Source: AWTP1-13 sp050248715 (GTDB lineage: Bacteria > Pseudomonadota > Alphaproteobacteria > Rhizobiales > Hyphomicrobiaceae). Taken from it: a stretch of DNA of 64,000 nucleotides. Positions 9,406-17,253 of this stretch are shown piece after piece. The notes beneath the pieces are model-generated. The model made no database searches, had not been told where the DNA came from, and saw nothing but the letters and a program-made list of their open reading frames with translations. Location of the stretch: contig JBFWRV010000013.1 in assembly GCA_050248715.1 (NCBI GenBank), forward strand, positions 1 to 64,000. Direction: 5' to 3'. Numbering within the stretch: the stretch's first letter is position 1; each line of letters starts with the position of its first letter. Both the position numbers and the translations under genes were made by a program.

Positions 9406-9645
9406 ATGAATGGTGTGGGTGACATCGAGACGGCCGAGGCCGCGTGGTCTCTCCTGGAGGACCACTTCCGACATCACACGGCGCTCCTGCGCCGTTTCGA
9501 GAAGACGAGCCCGCACGAGGTCATACGCCTGTGGCAGCGAGGGACCAACGAGCATGGCGACCCCCTGTCGCTGTTCGAGCGCGATGCCCTGGTCGAGCGC
9601 CACTGCGATCTGTTTGGAAAGTGGCCTGAAATTAGGGTCTCTTGA
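9406..9645 (+). CDS. Hypothetical small protein
   Basis: A 79-residue acidic, helical-looking protein (WSLLEDHFRHHTALLRRFEK, SPHEVIRLWQRGT, LSLFERDALVERHCDLFGKW). No signal peptide or membrane segment. Codons use G or C at most third positions, which fits a real gene in this genome better than the antisense frame. The frame is open upstream, but ATG 9406 follows an AGGTTGGG stretch. Family not recognised; no operon partner. Confidence 0.6.
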   Translation: MNGVGDIETAEAAWSLLEDHFRHHTALLRRFEKTSPHEVIRLWQRGTNEHGDPLSLFERDALVERHCDLFGKWPEIRVS

Positions 9646-9872
9646 GGCGTTGTCTTTTGAGAAGGCGACGCGGTCGATGCTGCCAAGTCGGCGAGATATC
9701 GTCAGCCGACCGTGATGATGGCCGGGTCGAGGCCGTGGGCTGCAGGAGCCTCGCACCGAAGCGGGGCTCGCCTCCGTCAGTGCCTGGCGATCGCAACCGG
9801 CATCGCCGCGCTCGCCTGTGATGGTTGGCGGCAGTAGGTGGTCCCCGTCGCGAGAGTAGGAGGCAGGTAGTC

Positions 9873-11036
9873 CTAGCTCGCCGCGACAGGAGATTCCTGC
9901 CAGATGCCGCCAATCCAAGTTCCCAGGACAGCGATGCTATCCGGCTCGAAGGCGACCATGTCAGCCTGGAATCCCGGAGCCAGTCGGCCGAGGCGATCGC
10001 CGAGACCGAGAAATGCGGCGGGCTCGAGCGAGGCGTGGCGCAATGCCGAGATGAGAGGCACATCCAGTAGCTGCACACAGTTGCGCACCGCGCTCGACAT
10101 ATTGAGGACGGTGCCGGCGAGCGTACCGCCCTCGTCCACGCATGCCTCCCCTCGTGCCTGCACGCACCGTCCGAAAAGGCAGAATTCCCGCCGGTTGCCG
10201 CCCGTCGGTGACATTGCGTCAGTGACCAGCATGGGATGGGCCTTGCCACGCAGTGCCAACCGCAGCATGGCAGGATCGACATGCACCCCATCAACGATCA
10301 TGCCGAACCAAGCCTCCGGGCATTCCAAAGCCGCCGCGATTGGCCCGGGATCGCGGGCAGAGAGCGGCCGCATGGCATTGAAGAGGTGCGTGAAGCCGGT
10401 GAGACCTTCCTCCATTGCCTGCTTCGTCTGGACGTAGGTCGCCATGGAGTGACCCAAGGCCACGCGCACGCCGGCATTGGCGAGTTCGGCGATGAAGCCG
10501 CGCGGGACTTCCTCCGGCGCGAGGGTCACGAGCTTGACCATGGCGGCGGACGACGTGAGCAGCGCCATGTCGTGAGCGGCAGGCCGGCGGAGCATCCGCG
10601 GGTCGTGGACGCCGGGCTTGGAAGGAGAGAGGAACGGCCCTTCGAAATGAATGCCGATGACACCAGTGCGTTCAGGAAAGCCTCGCACGGCATCCAGCGC
10701 TGCGCGCATTTGCTGCGGCGTATCGCTGATGAGGGTGGGCAGCAGGCTGGTCGTGCCGTAGCGCCGATGCGCAGCAACGATACGAGCGAGACCGGCGGGA
10801 TCCGGGGCGTCGTTGAAGAGGACGTCTCCGCCGCCATTCACCTGCACATCGATGAAGCCGGGTGCAAGCCAGCAACCCGGTGGCAGCTCATGCAGCGAAA
10901 CGCCGGTAGGGAGCGCCTCCCGCGGGCCGATCCACGTGATGCATTCATCCTCGATCTGGACAGCACCGGCCCGATGGATAACGCTTCCATCGAAAACGGC
11001 ATCGGCCGTGACGGCGTGCTGGCGGGGGCGCTTCAT
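9873..11036 (-). CDS. nagA: N-acetylglucosamine-6-phosphate deacetylase
   Basis: A 387-residue cytosolic amidohydrolase-fold enzyme that converts N-acetylglucosamine-6-phosphate to glucosamine-6-phosphate and acetate. Diagnostic stretches are APGFIDVQVNGGGDVLFND, the metal-ligand glutamate in GIHFEGPFLSPSKPGVHD, the histidines in ALGHSMA and GFTHLFNAM, DGVHVDP, and the catalytic aspartate in LVTDAMSPTG. Last gene of a three-gene operon, overlapping the SIS gene by four bases (ATGA), so translation is probably coupled. With the upstream kinase, the deaminase and the divergent MurQ it completes recycling of cell-wall amino sugars to fructose-6-phosphate. Confidence 0.95.
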   Translation of the reverse strand: MKRPRQHAVTADAVFDGSVIHRAGAVQIEDECITWIGPREALPTGVSLHELPPGCWLAPGFIDVQVNGGGDVLFNDAPDPAGLARIVAAHRRYGTTSLLPTLISDTPQQMRAALDAVRGFPERTGVIGIHFEGPFLSPSKPGVHDPRMLRRPAAHDMALLTSSAAMVKLVTLAPEEVPRGFIAELANAGVRVALGHSMATYVQTKQAMEEGLTGFTHLFNAMRPLSARDPGPIAAALECPEAWFGMIVDGVHVDPAMLRLALRGKAHPMLVTDAMSPTGGNRREFCLFGRCVQARGEACVDEGGTLAGTVLNMSSAVRNCVQLLDVPLISALRHASLEPAAFLGLGDRLGRLAPGFQADMVAFEPDSIAVLGTWIGGIWQESPVAAS

Positions 11037-12064
11037 GTGGTGCGCGTGACTTTGCGGAGATGAGGAGGATTGTCGACGTCAACACCAAGCTGTGTCGCGA
11101 GGGCGACGGTCATGACGTAGGAGCTTTGCAATAGGCAGAGGGCATCGGCCTCGGGATGTTCGATGGGGAGTACCGGGAGGAGCGTTCCCTCGGTGGAGAC
11201 GCAGTCGGCCACCAGCAAATGAGCACCTTTTGCATGCAGGTCCCGGCATAGCAGGCGAACGGCGGGCGCCGCTTCATCCGCGGGCGTAAACACAAGGACC
11301 GGATAGCCCGGGCGAACCAGGGCAACCGGACCGTGAAGAAACTCAGCGCCGCTGTCGGCATCGGCGTGGAGCCTGCAGGTCTCCTTGAGTTTAAGCGCGG
11401 CCTCACGCGCAATGCCGAGCGTGGGTCCTCGTCCGAGTACGGCCAGATGGGTCGACCGGGATAGCGCCTCCTGCGCGCGACTCCAATCCAGTTTCAAGGC
11501 GTGGGCAAGCCGGTCGGGCAATCGGCCGACCGCGTTCAGCAGATTTGGATCTTCGGTCCAAGCGCCTGCAAGGCGCATCAGGACTGCAGCTGTCGCCATG
11601 AAGGTTTTTGTCGCCGCGACGCTGAGCTCGGGTCCGGCCGCGAGTGGCAAGACGATGTCGCAGGCCGAGGCGAGTGGGGAGGTTGGAGCGTTTGTGATCG
11701 CAACCGTCAGCGCGCCCGAGCGCCTGGCCTGGGTTGCGAAGGAAACGAGGTCATCGCTTCTACCTGACTGAGAGATGGCGAGTAGAAGCTGGTTGCGCAG
11801 GTTGAGGTGCCGCCGATAAATGCTGGCGATGCTCGGTGCCGCCTCCGCCACCGGTAATCCCACGTACCGCTCGATCAGGTGCTTTCCGAACGTAGCCGCG
11901 TGAGCGGAGCTTCCCCGGCCGCAGGTGAGAACCACGCTGGGCTTGAGGCGACGGACGTAGGGAAGAAGGTCGCGAAGCGGACGCGCCAGCTCGATCTCCT
12001 GCCGCGCGACAATGCCCGGCGCGGCCTCGATCTCCTGTGCCATCGAAGATCGAAAGCTAATCAT
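11033..12064 (-). CDS. SIS-domain glucosamine-6-phosphate deaminase (NagB-II/GlmS C-terminal-like)
   Basis: A 343-residue protein with two sugar isomerase (SIS) domains and no glutaminase domain. Recognisable parts are VVLTCGRGSSAHAATFGKHL, LLLAISQSGRSDDLVSFA, LSVAATKTF, LGRGPTLGIAREAALKLKE and the C-terminal DVDNPPHLRKVT typical of the GlmS isomerase half. The likely reaction is glucosamine-6-phosphate to fructose-6-phosphate and ammonia. Start at ATG 12064 overlaps the end of the kinase gene by eight bases; the frame is open further but that would sit inside the kinase. Middle gene of the kinase-deaminase-nagA operon. An AgaS-type or related sugar-phosphate isomerase role is the alternative. 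Confidence 0.88.
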   Translation of the reverse strand: MISFRSSMAQEIEAAPGIVARQEIELARPLRDLLPYVRRLKPSVVLTCGRGSSAHAATFGKHLIERYVGLPVAEAAPSIASIYRRHLNLRNQLLLAISQSGRSDDLVSFATQARRSGALTVAITNAPTSPLASACDIVLPLAAGPELSVAATKTFMATAAVLMRLAGAWTEDPNLLNAVGRLPDRLAHALKLDWSRAQEALSRSTHLAVLGRGPTLGIAREAALKLKETCRLHADADSGAEFLHGPVALVRPGYPVLVFTPADEAAPAVRLLCRDLHAKGAHLLVADCVSTEGTLLPVLPIEHPEADALCLLQSSYVMTVALATQLGVDVDNPPHLRKVTRTT

Positions 12065-12971
12065 TGGCCGGCACTGCATCGCAAAGGAAAGCAACGGCTT
12101 CCGCGCGCGCCATCTGCAGGGCCCCGCTCAGCGCGTCGCCGATCGGCGGCACAAGAAGGCGGTGCGTGCACTGCGCAAGATAGGGCCTCATGCTGTCGCC
12201 AAGGCCGCCGAGCAAGCACAGCCGATCGCCGCCGAGATCGACCATCCTGGCCGCCAGGGCGTCGATGTGCGCAGCGGCTGATCGCATGAGGTCCTGGGCG
12301 GCAGCATCGCCCTGTTCTGCGTGCGCAACAATCGGCGGTGCCAGGCTGGCATAGTCGCGTGGTCCGGCGCCTCTCATCCATCGCACGACGGCATAGGGGT
12401 CTGTCTGAAATCTCTCAAATACAGATCGGAGCGAGGCCGTCCAGGGTTTCAACCCGTCGTGCGCCTGCAAGACGCGGGTTAGGGCCTTTCGTCCGAGCCA
12501 CGCTCCGCTGCCCTCGTCTGAAAGAGGAAAACCCCAGCCGCCCACCCGGAAATCGCGCCCCCCGACGATGCCCCATCCGACGCTGCCGGTTCCCACAATG
12601 ACAATGGCGCCGTCCCGGCCGCCATGAGCGCCAATGCACGCAGCTCTCGCATCGCTCGTGAAAACCGCGCGGCAGAAAGGTAAAGGCAACGCCTGAGCTT
12701 GAGCGAGGGTGGAGGGTTCACAGGCGCCGGCCAGCGCAAGACAAGCGACAATCCTTTCCTGCTTCCCGTGGAGACTTGCCTGCTCTAAGCATTGGCGCGT
12801 TGCATCGGATATCGCTGCAAGACTTTCTCGCAACCCAAGGCGAATGTTGGCGGGTCCGGCTGTCGCCTGGCCCAGCACATGGCCTTCGAAATCGGTAAGA
12901 CGAGCGCGGCACCGCGTGCCGCCGCCGTCGACCCCCAGAAGCAGAACCTCATGTCGAACAGGTGGAGCCAT
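12057..12971 (-). CDS. N-acetylglucosamine kinase-like protein (BadF/BadG/BcrA/BcrD ATPase family)
   Basis: A 304-residue sugar kinase of the ASKHA fold. The N-terminal phosphate loop is LLLGVDGGGTRCRARL; later motifs are AGPANIR, SDARAACIGAHGG, VGTGSVGWG, GGWGFPLSDEGSGAWLG and LLGGLGDSMRPY. Family members phosphorylate N-acetylglucosamine, N-acetylmuramic acid or glucosamine, consistent with the downstream deaminase and nagA and the divergent murQ. First gene of the operon, 61 bp from murQ across a shared promoter region. A MurK-like role on N-acetylmuramate is possible and would feed MurQ directly. Confidence 0.9.
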   Translation of the reverse strand: MAPPVRHEVLLLGVDGGGTRCRARLTDFEGHVLGQATAGPANIRLGLRESLAAISDATRQCLEQASLHGKQERIVACLALAGACEPSTLAQAQALPLPFCRAVFTSDARAACIGAHGGRDGAIVIVGTGSVGWGIVGGRDFRVGGWGFPLSDEGSGAWLGRKALTRVLQAHDGLKPWTASLRSVFERFQTDPYAVVRWMRGAGPRDYASLAPPIVAHAEQGDAAAQDLMRSAAAHIDALAARMVDLGGDRLCLLGGLGDSMRPYLAQCTHRLLVPPIGDALSGALQMARAEAVAFLCDAVPAND

Positions 12972-13032
12972 GTCGCGTTTAACGCCAAGAATTCAAAGGA
13001 GCCAAGGGCGTTTTTGTGAAAGAGGTGCGGTC
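12972..13032. promoter_or_regulatory. Divergent promoter region between the nag operon and murQ
   Basis: Only 61 bp separate the two divergent starts, so the promoters and any operator must be compact or overlap. The segment is locally AT-richer, with AAGAATTCAAAGGAG on the plus strand, and contains the murQ ribosome site (AGAGG near 13021). No clear dyad and no local regulator gene are visible. Confidence 0.5.
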
Positions 13033-14016
13033 ATGCAAACAGAACGGCCAAGCTCTCGCTTTGCCGATATCGATGTATGGGAGCCGGCCGATGTACTGGA
13101 GGCGATGATCGGCGGACAGTTTGCGGCCGTCGCCGCGGTAAGGGCGGCATTGCCGGAGACGGAGCGCGCAGCGCTCGGCATCGAACAGAGGCTCAAGGCG
13201 GGTGGACGCTTGGTCTACGCCGGAGCAGGCACGTCCGGTCGCTTGGCCGTACAGGATGGCGCGGAGTTGATGCCGACGTTCGGCTGGCCAAGCGAGCGCC
13301 TGGTGCTGCTCATCGCTGGCGGGCATGAGGCCATGATGCAGGCGGTCGAGGGGGCGGAAGACGAAATCGTGAAGGCCGCCATGCAGGTCCGCGAGCATGA
13401 TATCGGCGGCGAGGATGTCCTCATCGCGGTCGCAGCCAGCGGGACGACACCCTTCACCTTGTCCTGCCTGCGGGAAGCAAAATCGCGAGGCGCGTTCACG
13501 GTGGGCATCGCCAACAATCGGGGAACACCGATCCTTTGCGAGGCCGATCAAGGCATCTTTCTCGATACGGGTGCTGAGCCCATTGCCGGCTCGACCCGCA
13601 TGAACGCAGGCACCGCACAGCGCATCGTGCTCAACCTGATGTCGACTTTGGTGATGATCCGGCTTGGTCGCGTCTATCGCGGCATGATGGTCGATGTGCA
13701 ATCCGCCAACGCGAAATTGGAGAGGCGCAAGAGAGCCATGGTCAGCTACCTGACCGGGTGCTCGGACGGGGAGGCGCAACGGGCGCTCGAGTGCGCTGGC
13801 GGCAATGTCAAAATTTCGATTCTCATTCTCCACGGTTGCGAGCTCGCTTCGGCGCAAGCGGCACTCGACCGAGCGGGCGGCCATCTGCGGCAAGCGATCG
13901 ATAGCCTCGGACAAGCGCCCCAGCGCAACGATGAGGCCGGCAGCGCGTCAAGCGCGAAGCCGCGGCACGACAGAACCGGGCGCGCCCTTCCGCAAGCCGC
14001 CAGGCCTGCCTCATAG
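13033..14016 (+). CDS. murQ: N-acetylmuramic acid 6-phosphate etherase
   Basis: A 327-residue cytosolic SIS-fold lyase/hydrolase that removes the lactyl ether of N-acetylmuramate-6-phosphate to give N-acetylglucosamine-6-phosphate, the substrate of NagA next door. Diagnostic motifs are LVYAGAGTSGRLAVQDGAEL (with E78 in the position of the family catalytic glutamate), IAGGHEAMMQAVEGAED, AASGTTPF and EPIAGSTRMNAGTAQRIVLN, plus a C-terminal UBA-like helical segment. The normal N-terminal signature is rather divergent. The last 40 residues are low-complexity. ATG 13033 has an AGAGG ribosome site; the frame is open upstream but overlaps the nag operon. Confidence 0.95.
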   Translation: MQTERPSSRFADIDVWEPADVLEAMIGGQFAAVAAVRAALPETERAALGIEQRLKAGGRLVYAGAGTSGRLAVQDGAELMPTFGWPSERLVLLIAGGHEAMMQAVEGAEDEIVKAAMQVREHDIGGEDVLIAVAASGTTPFTLSCLREAKSRGAFTVGIANNRGTPILCEADQGIFLDTGAEPIAGSTRMNAGTAQRIVLNLMSTLVMIRLGRVYRGMMVDVQSANAKLERRKRAMVSYLTGCSDGEAQRALECAGGNVKISILILHGCELASAQAALDRAGGHLRQAIDSLGQAPQRNDEAGSASSAKPRHDRTGRALPQAARPAS

Positions 14017-14337
14017 GTGCCGACGCCGGACGGTGAGCCGGCTGCCGCCCAGTCACAGGAATTTGAAGCAGTGCTCACCGAGTCGATCGACCGTTTGCCG
14101 CGCGATCCGGAGGAGGTCGCTCGTCTGCACAAAGCGGCTGGCGCATGGCGGCGTCTCCGATGGGACAACCGACAACCTGCCGGCTTCGATGGGCGGCGTG
14201 TTGGTCGGGGGCACCAACTGCAAAGGCCAAGACCGCCGCCCGGATTGACCCAGATCAAGGTCGACCTTCGTCAAACCATAGATATAAATGGCTCCTAAGA
14301 ATGTCGTACGTCCGGCTCCCTTGGTCAGGGTGATACT
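14017..14337. other. 321-bp intergenic stretch with a probable regulated promoter at its right end
   Basis: No protein-like frame. The first 200 bp show nothing recognisable. The right end contains a TTGA-N6-TCAA site (14245-14258), an overlapping 12-bp palindrome AAGGTCGACCTT (14257-14268) and an AT-rich -10-like TATAAA at 14283-14288, upstream of the Cys-rich secreted protein. Confidence 0.6.
14245..14258 (+). promoter_or_regulatory. FNR/FixK-like binding site
   Basis: TTGACCCAGATCAA fits the TTGA-N6-TCAA consensus of FNR/FixK/Anr regulators with only one change from TTGAT-N4-ATCAA. Its centre is about 34 bp from the middle of the TATAAA at 14283-14288, so a start site near 14294 would place the box around -42, the geometry of a class II activated promoter. 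It lies 80 bp before the Cys-rich secreted protein and multicopper oxidase genes. Function inferred only. Confidence 0.55.
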
Positions 14338-14757
14338 ATGGTCCGCCTGCCAGTAGCGCTGCAGGCCCTGCTGATAGCGGCAGCCCTTTGCTTGCTGTTC
14401 GTCCCGCCGGCGGCGGCGCACTTGGGCGAAGGACACGGATCGGCCACGGGCACGACTGTCATCTCGGACGCGCCGGTCGACCGAGTTTCGCCCGATCTCA
14501 AAGAGCCCAAAGCGCGCAACTTCGTTTCAGTCTCGACGCTTGCTTCCTCCCCCTGTTGCTGCGCACAAGGCGGAAACTCGACGAACTGCGGTTGCAGCTC
14601 CAGCTGCGCCTCGGCCGCGTGCGGGTATGGTAGTGCCCTGGCAAGTACGTACGGGGTGAACCTGCCGGTCAGCGCCAAGCGCTCACTTGCGCCACTGCGT
14701 CACCGGTTGCTTTCTGGCTCCGACCTCGACCCGGGCGAGAGGCCACCGCGCCTCTAG
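14338..14757 (+). CDS. Cysteine-rich secreted protein at the head of the copper island
   Basis: A 139-residue protein with a Sec signal peptide (VALQALLIAAALCLLFVPPA, cleavage near AAA-H at about residue 28). The mature protein starts with a His/Gly patch (HLGEGHGS) and has a central cysteine cluster (SPCCCAQGG, NCGCSSSCASAACG: three adjacent Cys plus about four more), then an Arg/Pro-rich C-terminus. The pattern suggests a periplasmic metal-binding protein. Followed 144 bp later by a multicopper oxidase, so copper binding is the favoured guess. Family not recognised by name. A FNR/FixK-like site lies 80 bp upstream. Confidence 0.72.
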   Translation: MVRLPVALQALLIAAALCLLFVPPAAAHLGEGHGSATGTTVISDAPVDRVSPDLKEPKARNFVSVSTLASSPCCCAQGGNSTNCGCSSSCASAACGYGSALASTYGVNLPVSAKRSLAPLRHRLLSGSDLDPGERPPRL

Positions 14758-14901
14758 AACTGCCACGACGGCTCTCCGTCCCGGCAAGCGCCGAGCACCT
14801 CGGCGATTCCGATCTAGTCCCCTGAACATGATCCGCGAGAGACGCCGCTTCGGCTGTCGTCGCCAAGATCGCGTCCAGCCTCACGAAGCAGGATCCAAAC
14901 T

Positions 14902-16308
14902 ATGCATCGCCGCGATTTGCTCAAAGCCGGCCTTGCCGGCGTAGCCTCCGCAACCGTTCTCTCCGCGCTGCGAATTCCCTCCGCTGTCGGGCAGAGCTTC
15001 GCTGGACCGGCCCAGGCCTCTCTCTCCGCCGCGCGTGAATTGCGCATCATCTCCCGCACGCTCGATGTCAACAAGCGTGCGGCAAAAGTCTTCGGCCTCG
15101 TCGACGCTGAAGGCCGGCCTGGGCTTGCTTACAGCGAGGGTGACACCTTCAGGGTAAGCCTCGTCAACGGGCTCAGCGAGCCGACCTTGATCCATTGGCA
15201 CGGTTTGAGACCGCCTTACGACCAGGACGGCGTGCCCGGCATGCCTTTAGCGGAGCTTAAGCCCGGCGAGAGGAGAGCGTATGAGTTCCCGGTCGGCGCG
15301 GCCGGCACGCACTGGATGCACGCGCATACGCTGCAGGAGCAGAACCTGCTCGCCGCTCCGCTCGTCGTGCGCGAGCGCGAGATGGCCGGCCGCGATGAGC
15401 AGGAAATCATCGTGCTGCTGCATGACTTCTCGTTCACGCCGGCCGAGGAGCTTCTGTCCCGCCTCAAGCGCTCGACGGGGGGGCACGGCATGCATGGCAT
15501 GGCCGCCATGGGTCGCAACGACATCAACTACGATGCCTACCTGGCCAACGATCGCACGCTGGACGATCCCGAGGTCGTCAGGGTCGAAAGTGGCGGGCGC
15601 GTGCGCCTGCGGATCATCAACGGCGCGGCCGCGACCGTATTCACAATCGATACGGGCGAGATCGAGGCCGAACTGATAGCTGTCGACGGCAAGGACGTCT
15701 CGCCTCTGCGTGGCCGTCGTTTTCCCATGGCCATGGGGCAACGCATCGATCTGCGTCTGCAACTTCCCAAGGACGCCAAGGCCTATCCGGTTCTGGCTTT
15801 GCGCGAAAGGGCCTTGGAGCGCACGGGTCTCGTTCTCGCGCCGCCAGCCGCTCGCATTGCAAAGCTCGCGGCCACGGGCAGTGCGAAGCCCGCGGCCATG
15901 GGGTTTGACCTCGAGGCGCGCCTCAGGGCGAAATCGCCGCTCGCGGCGCGGGCTGCCGATCGCACGCTTCCCATCATGCTGACGGGAGGCATGGGCGGCT
16001 ATCAATGGGGCATCTTCGATGCCGCCCCGCTCAGCGTCCGCAAAGGCGAGCGGGTTCACATCGTCATGCAGAACCACAGCATGACGGCGCACCCGATGCA
16101 CCTTCACGGACACCACTTCCAGGTGATCGGCATCAACGGCAGGGAGCTCCCGGGCGCGCTGCGCGACACCCTGCACGTGCCGCCAATGACATCGGTGACG
16201 ATCGCCTTCGACGCCGATCATCCCGGCAAGTGGGCCTTCCACTGCCATCACCTCTACCACATGGCATCCGGGATGATGGCGATGCTCAGGTACGAGGGCC
16301 TTGCATGA
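14902..16308 (+). CDS. Multicopper oxidase, Tat-exported
   Basis: A 468-residue periplasmic oxidase that probably oxidises Cu(I) to less toxic Cu(II). The N-terminus MHRRDLLKAGLAG is a twin-arginine signal. Copper ligands lie in all four usual blocks: LIHWHG (H98, H100), THWMHAH (H137-H142), HPMHLHGHHF (about 397-405) and FHCHHLYHMASGM (about 446-458, with the type-1 cysteine and downstream methionine). A Met/His-rich stretch GGHGMHGMAAMG at about residues 193-204 could bind Cu(I). It converges with the CueR-like gene and heads the copper island. Similar to CopA-type/SufI-type laccase-like oxidases of proteobacteria. Confidence 0.93.
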   Translation: MHRRDLLKAGLAGVASATVLSALRIPSAVGQSFAGPAQASLSAARELRIISRTLDVNKRAAKVFGLVDAEGRPGLAYSEGDTFRVSLVNGLSEPTLIHWHGLRPPYDQDGVPGMPLAELKPGERRAYEFPVGAAGTHWMHAHTLQEQNLLAAPLVVREREMAGRDEQEIIVLLHDFSFTPAEELLSRLKRSTGGHGMHGMAAMGRNDINYDAYLANDRTLDDPEVVRVESGGRVRLRIINGAAATVFTIDTGEIEAELIAVDGKDVSPLRGRRFPMAMGQRIDLRLQLPKDAKAYPVLALRERALERTGLVLAPPAARIAKLAATGSAKPAAMGFDLEARLRAKSPLAARAADRTLPIMLTGGMGGYQWGIFDAAPLSVRKGERVHIVMQNHSMTAHPMHLHGHHFQVIGINGRELPGALRDTLHVPPMTSVTIAFDADHPGKWAFHCHHLYHMASGMMAMLRYEGLA

Positions 16309-16436
16309 GCAGCGGTGACGGGCAACGGCGCAGCATCCGTACGCCGATCAGCCAAGACCACGCGGACCGAGGAACGTTGATCATGGAACAGACGGACCAG
16401 ATAGGTTGCCGTGGTCTCGCGCGGACGAGCCCTGCG

Positions 16437-16850
16437 CTACGCTCGTCCGCGTTCGCCCGAGCTCAGCTCGTCCAGGATCGCGCAATCGGGGCGATCGTCG
16501 TCGCTGCACGCTTCGATCAGCCGCATAAGCACCTTGATGATGGAACGGTGGGCCTGCATCCGGGTTACGACCGCTTGCCTGTGGCAGTCGGCCAAGGCGC
16601 GCACCTTGCGGCTCGGTCGCTTTTTGTCGCGCCAGAGCCTCAACAGCTCATCGATCTGCTTGATGGGGAAGCCGAGAGAGCGAGCGCGCTTGATGAAGCG
16701 CAGCTCGTGCACGTTGCGCTCGTCAAAGATGCGGTAGCCATTGGCGTCGCGTCCAGCCGGGCTCAGCAGACCGGACTCTTCGTAATATCGGATCAGCTTG
16801 GCGGAAACGCCCGACAGCCTCGCCGCATCCCCGATGCGCATGTGCGTCAC
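16437..16850 (-). CDS. CueR-like MerR-family copper regulator
   Basis: A 137-residue regulator: MerR helix-turn-helix (MRIGDAARLSGVSAKLIRYY, GYRIFDERNV), then a long dimerisation helix and a C-terminal metal loop with C115 and C123 separated by seven residues (CSDDDRPDC). That C-x7-C loop is the hallmark of CueR-type sensors of monovalent copper, silver and gold. It lies between the multicopper oxidase and the DUF5676 gene, with a perfect dyad (16874-16892) just upstream of its start. The start could also be the ATG three codons later (MRIGDAA). It likely controls the divergent operon and itself. Confidence 0.92.
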   Translation of the reverse strand: MTHMRIGDAARLSGVSAKLIRYYEESGLLSPAGRDANGYRIFDERNVHELRFIKRARSLGFPIKQIDELLRLWRDKKRPSRKVRALADCHRQAVVTRMQAHRSIIKVLMRLIEACSDDDRPDCAILDELSSGERGRA

Positions 16851-16869
16851 TCGCTTCCCTGCAATCGGC

Positions 16870-16892
16870 TTGACCTTCCAACCGTTGGAAGG
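16870..16892 (+). promoter_or_regulatory. CueR-type operator/promoter dyad
   Basis: A perfect inverted repeat CCTTCCAA-CCG-TTGGAAGG (16874-16892) starts inside a TTGACC -35 element (16870-16875), as in known CueR-controlled promoters where the dyad fills a 19-bp spacer. The expected -10 position (16895-16900) is a poor match, so the promoter should be weak without distortion by the regulator. It sits 24 bp from the CueR-like start and about 70 bp before the DUF5676 gene. Confidence 0.8.
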
Positions 16893-16962
16893 ATCAGCGT
16901 CTCTGCCGCGACCATCGCGCCAAATTCAAGACCGTGCAACGGCAACTGCAGCGGAAGGCACC

Positions 16963-17241
16963 ATGAATGAGATGAGTACGCGGACACGTCGCCTGGCCGT
17001 GGTTCCCCTTGGCCTCAGCCTCGGCGGTTTCTTCGCCCTCAGCTTCGTCGGCTGCATCCTGCTGGGATTGTTCGTGCCGGATGGAATGATGCATCGGCCG
17101 TGGCTCCAGTTCTTCCCCGGCTTCGAATGGCTGACGGCGCGCAGCGTCGTCATCGGCCTGATCTGGACGCAGCTGTACGCCTGGTGGACGGCTCTGGTGT
17201 TCGACTCTCTCTACAACTTCTGCGTTGGGCGCAGCCAATAG
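16963..17241 (+). CDS. Small inner-membrane protein (DUF5676-like)
   Basis: A 92-residue protein with two hydrophobic segments (about residues 13-36, LAVVPLGLSLGGFFALSFVG, and about 60-80, VVIGLIWTQLYAWWTALVF) joined by a loop with the motif FVPDGMMHRPWLQFFPGF. This matches small DUF5676-type membrane proteins found with copper-resistance genes; biochemical role unknown. ATG 16963 has a GGAAGG ribosome site. It is the first gene after the CueR-type operator and runs directly into the DUF3141 gene, so it probably heads a copper-induced operon. Confidence 0.82.
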   Translation: MNEMSTRTRRLAVVPLGLSLGGFFALSFVGCILLGLFVPDGMMHRPWLQFFPGFEWLTARSVVIGLIWTQLYAWWTALVFDSLYNFCVGRSQ

Positions 17242-17253
17242 GTGGAACGGCAA

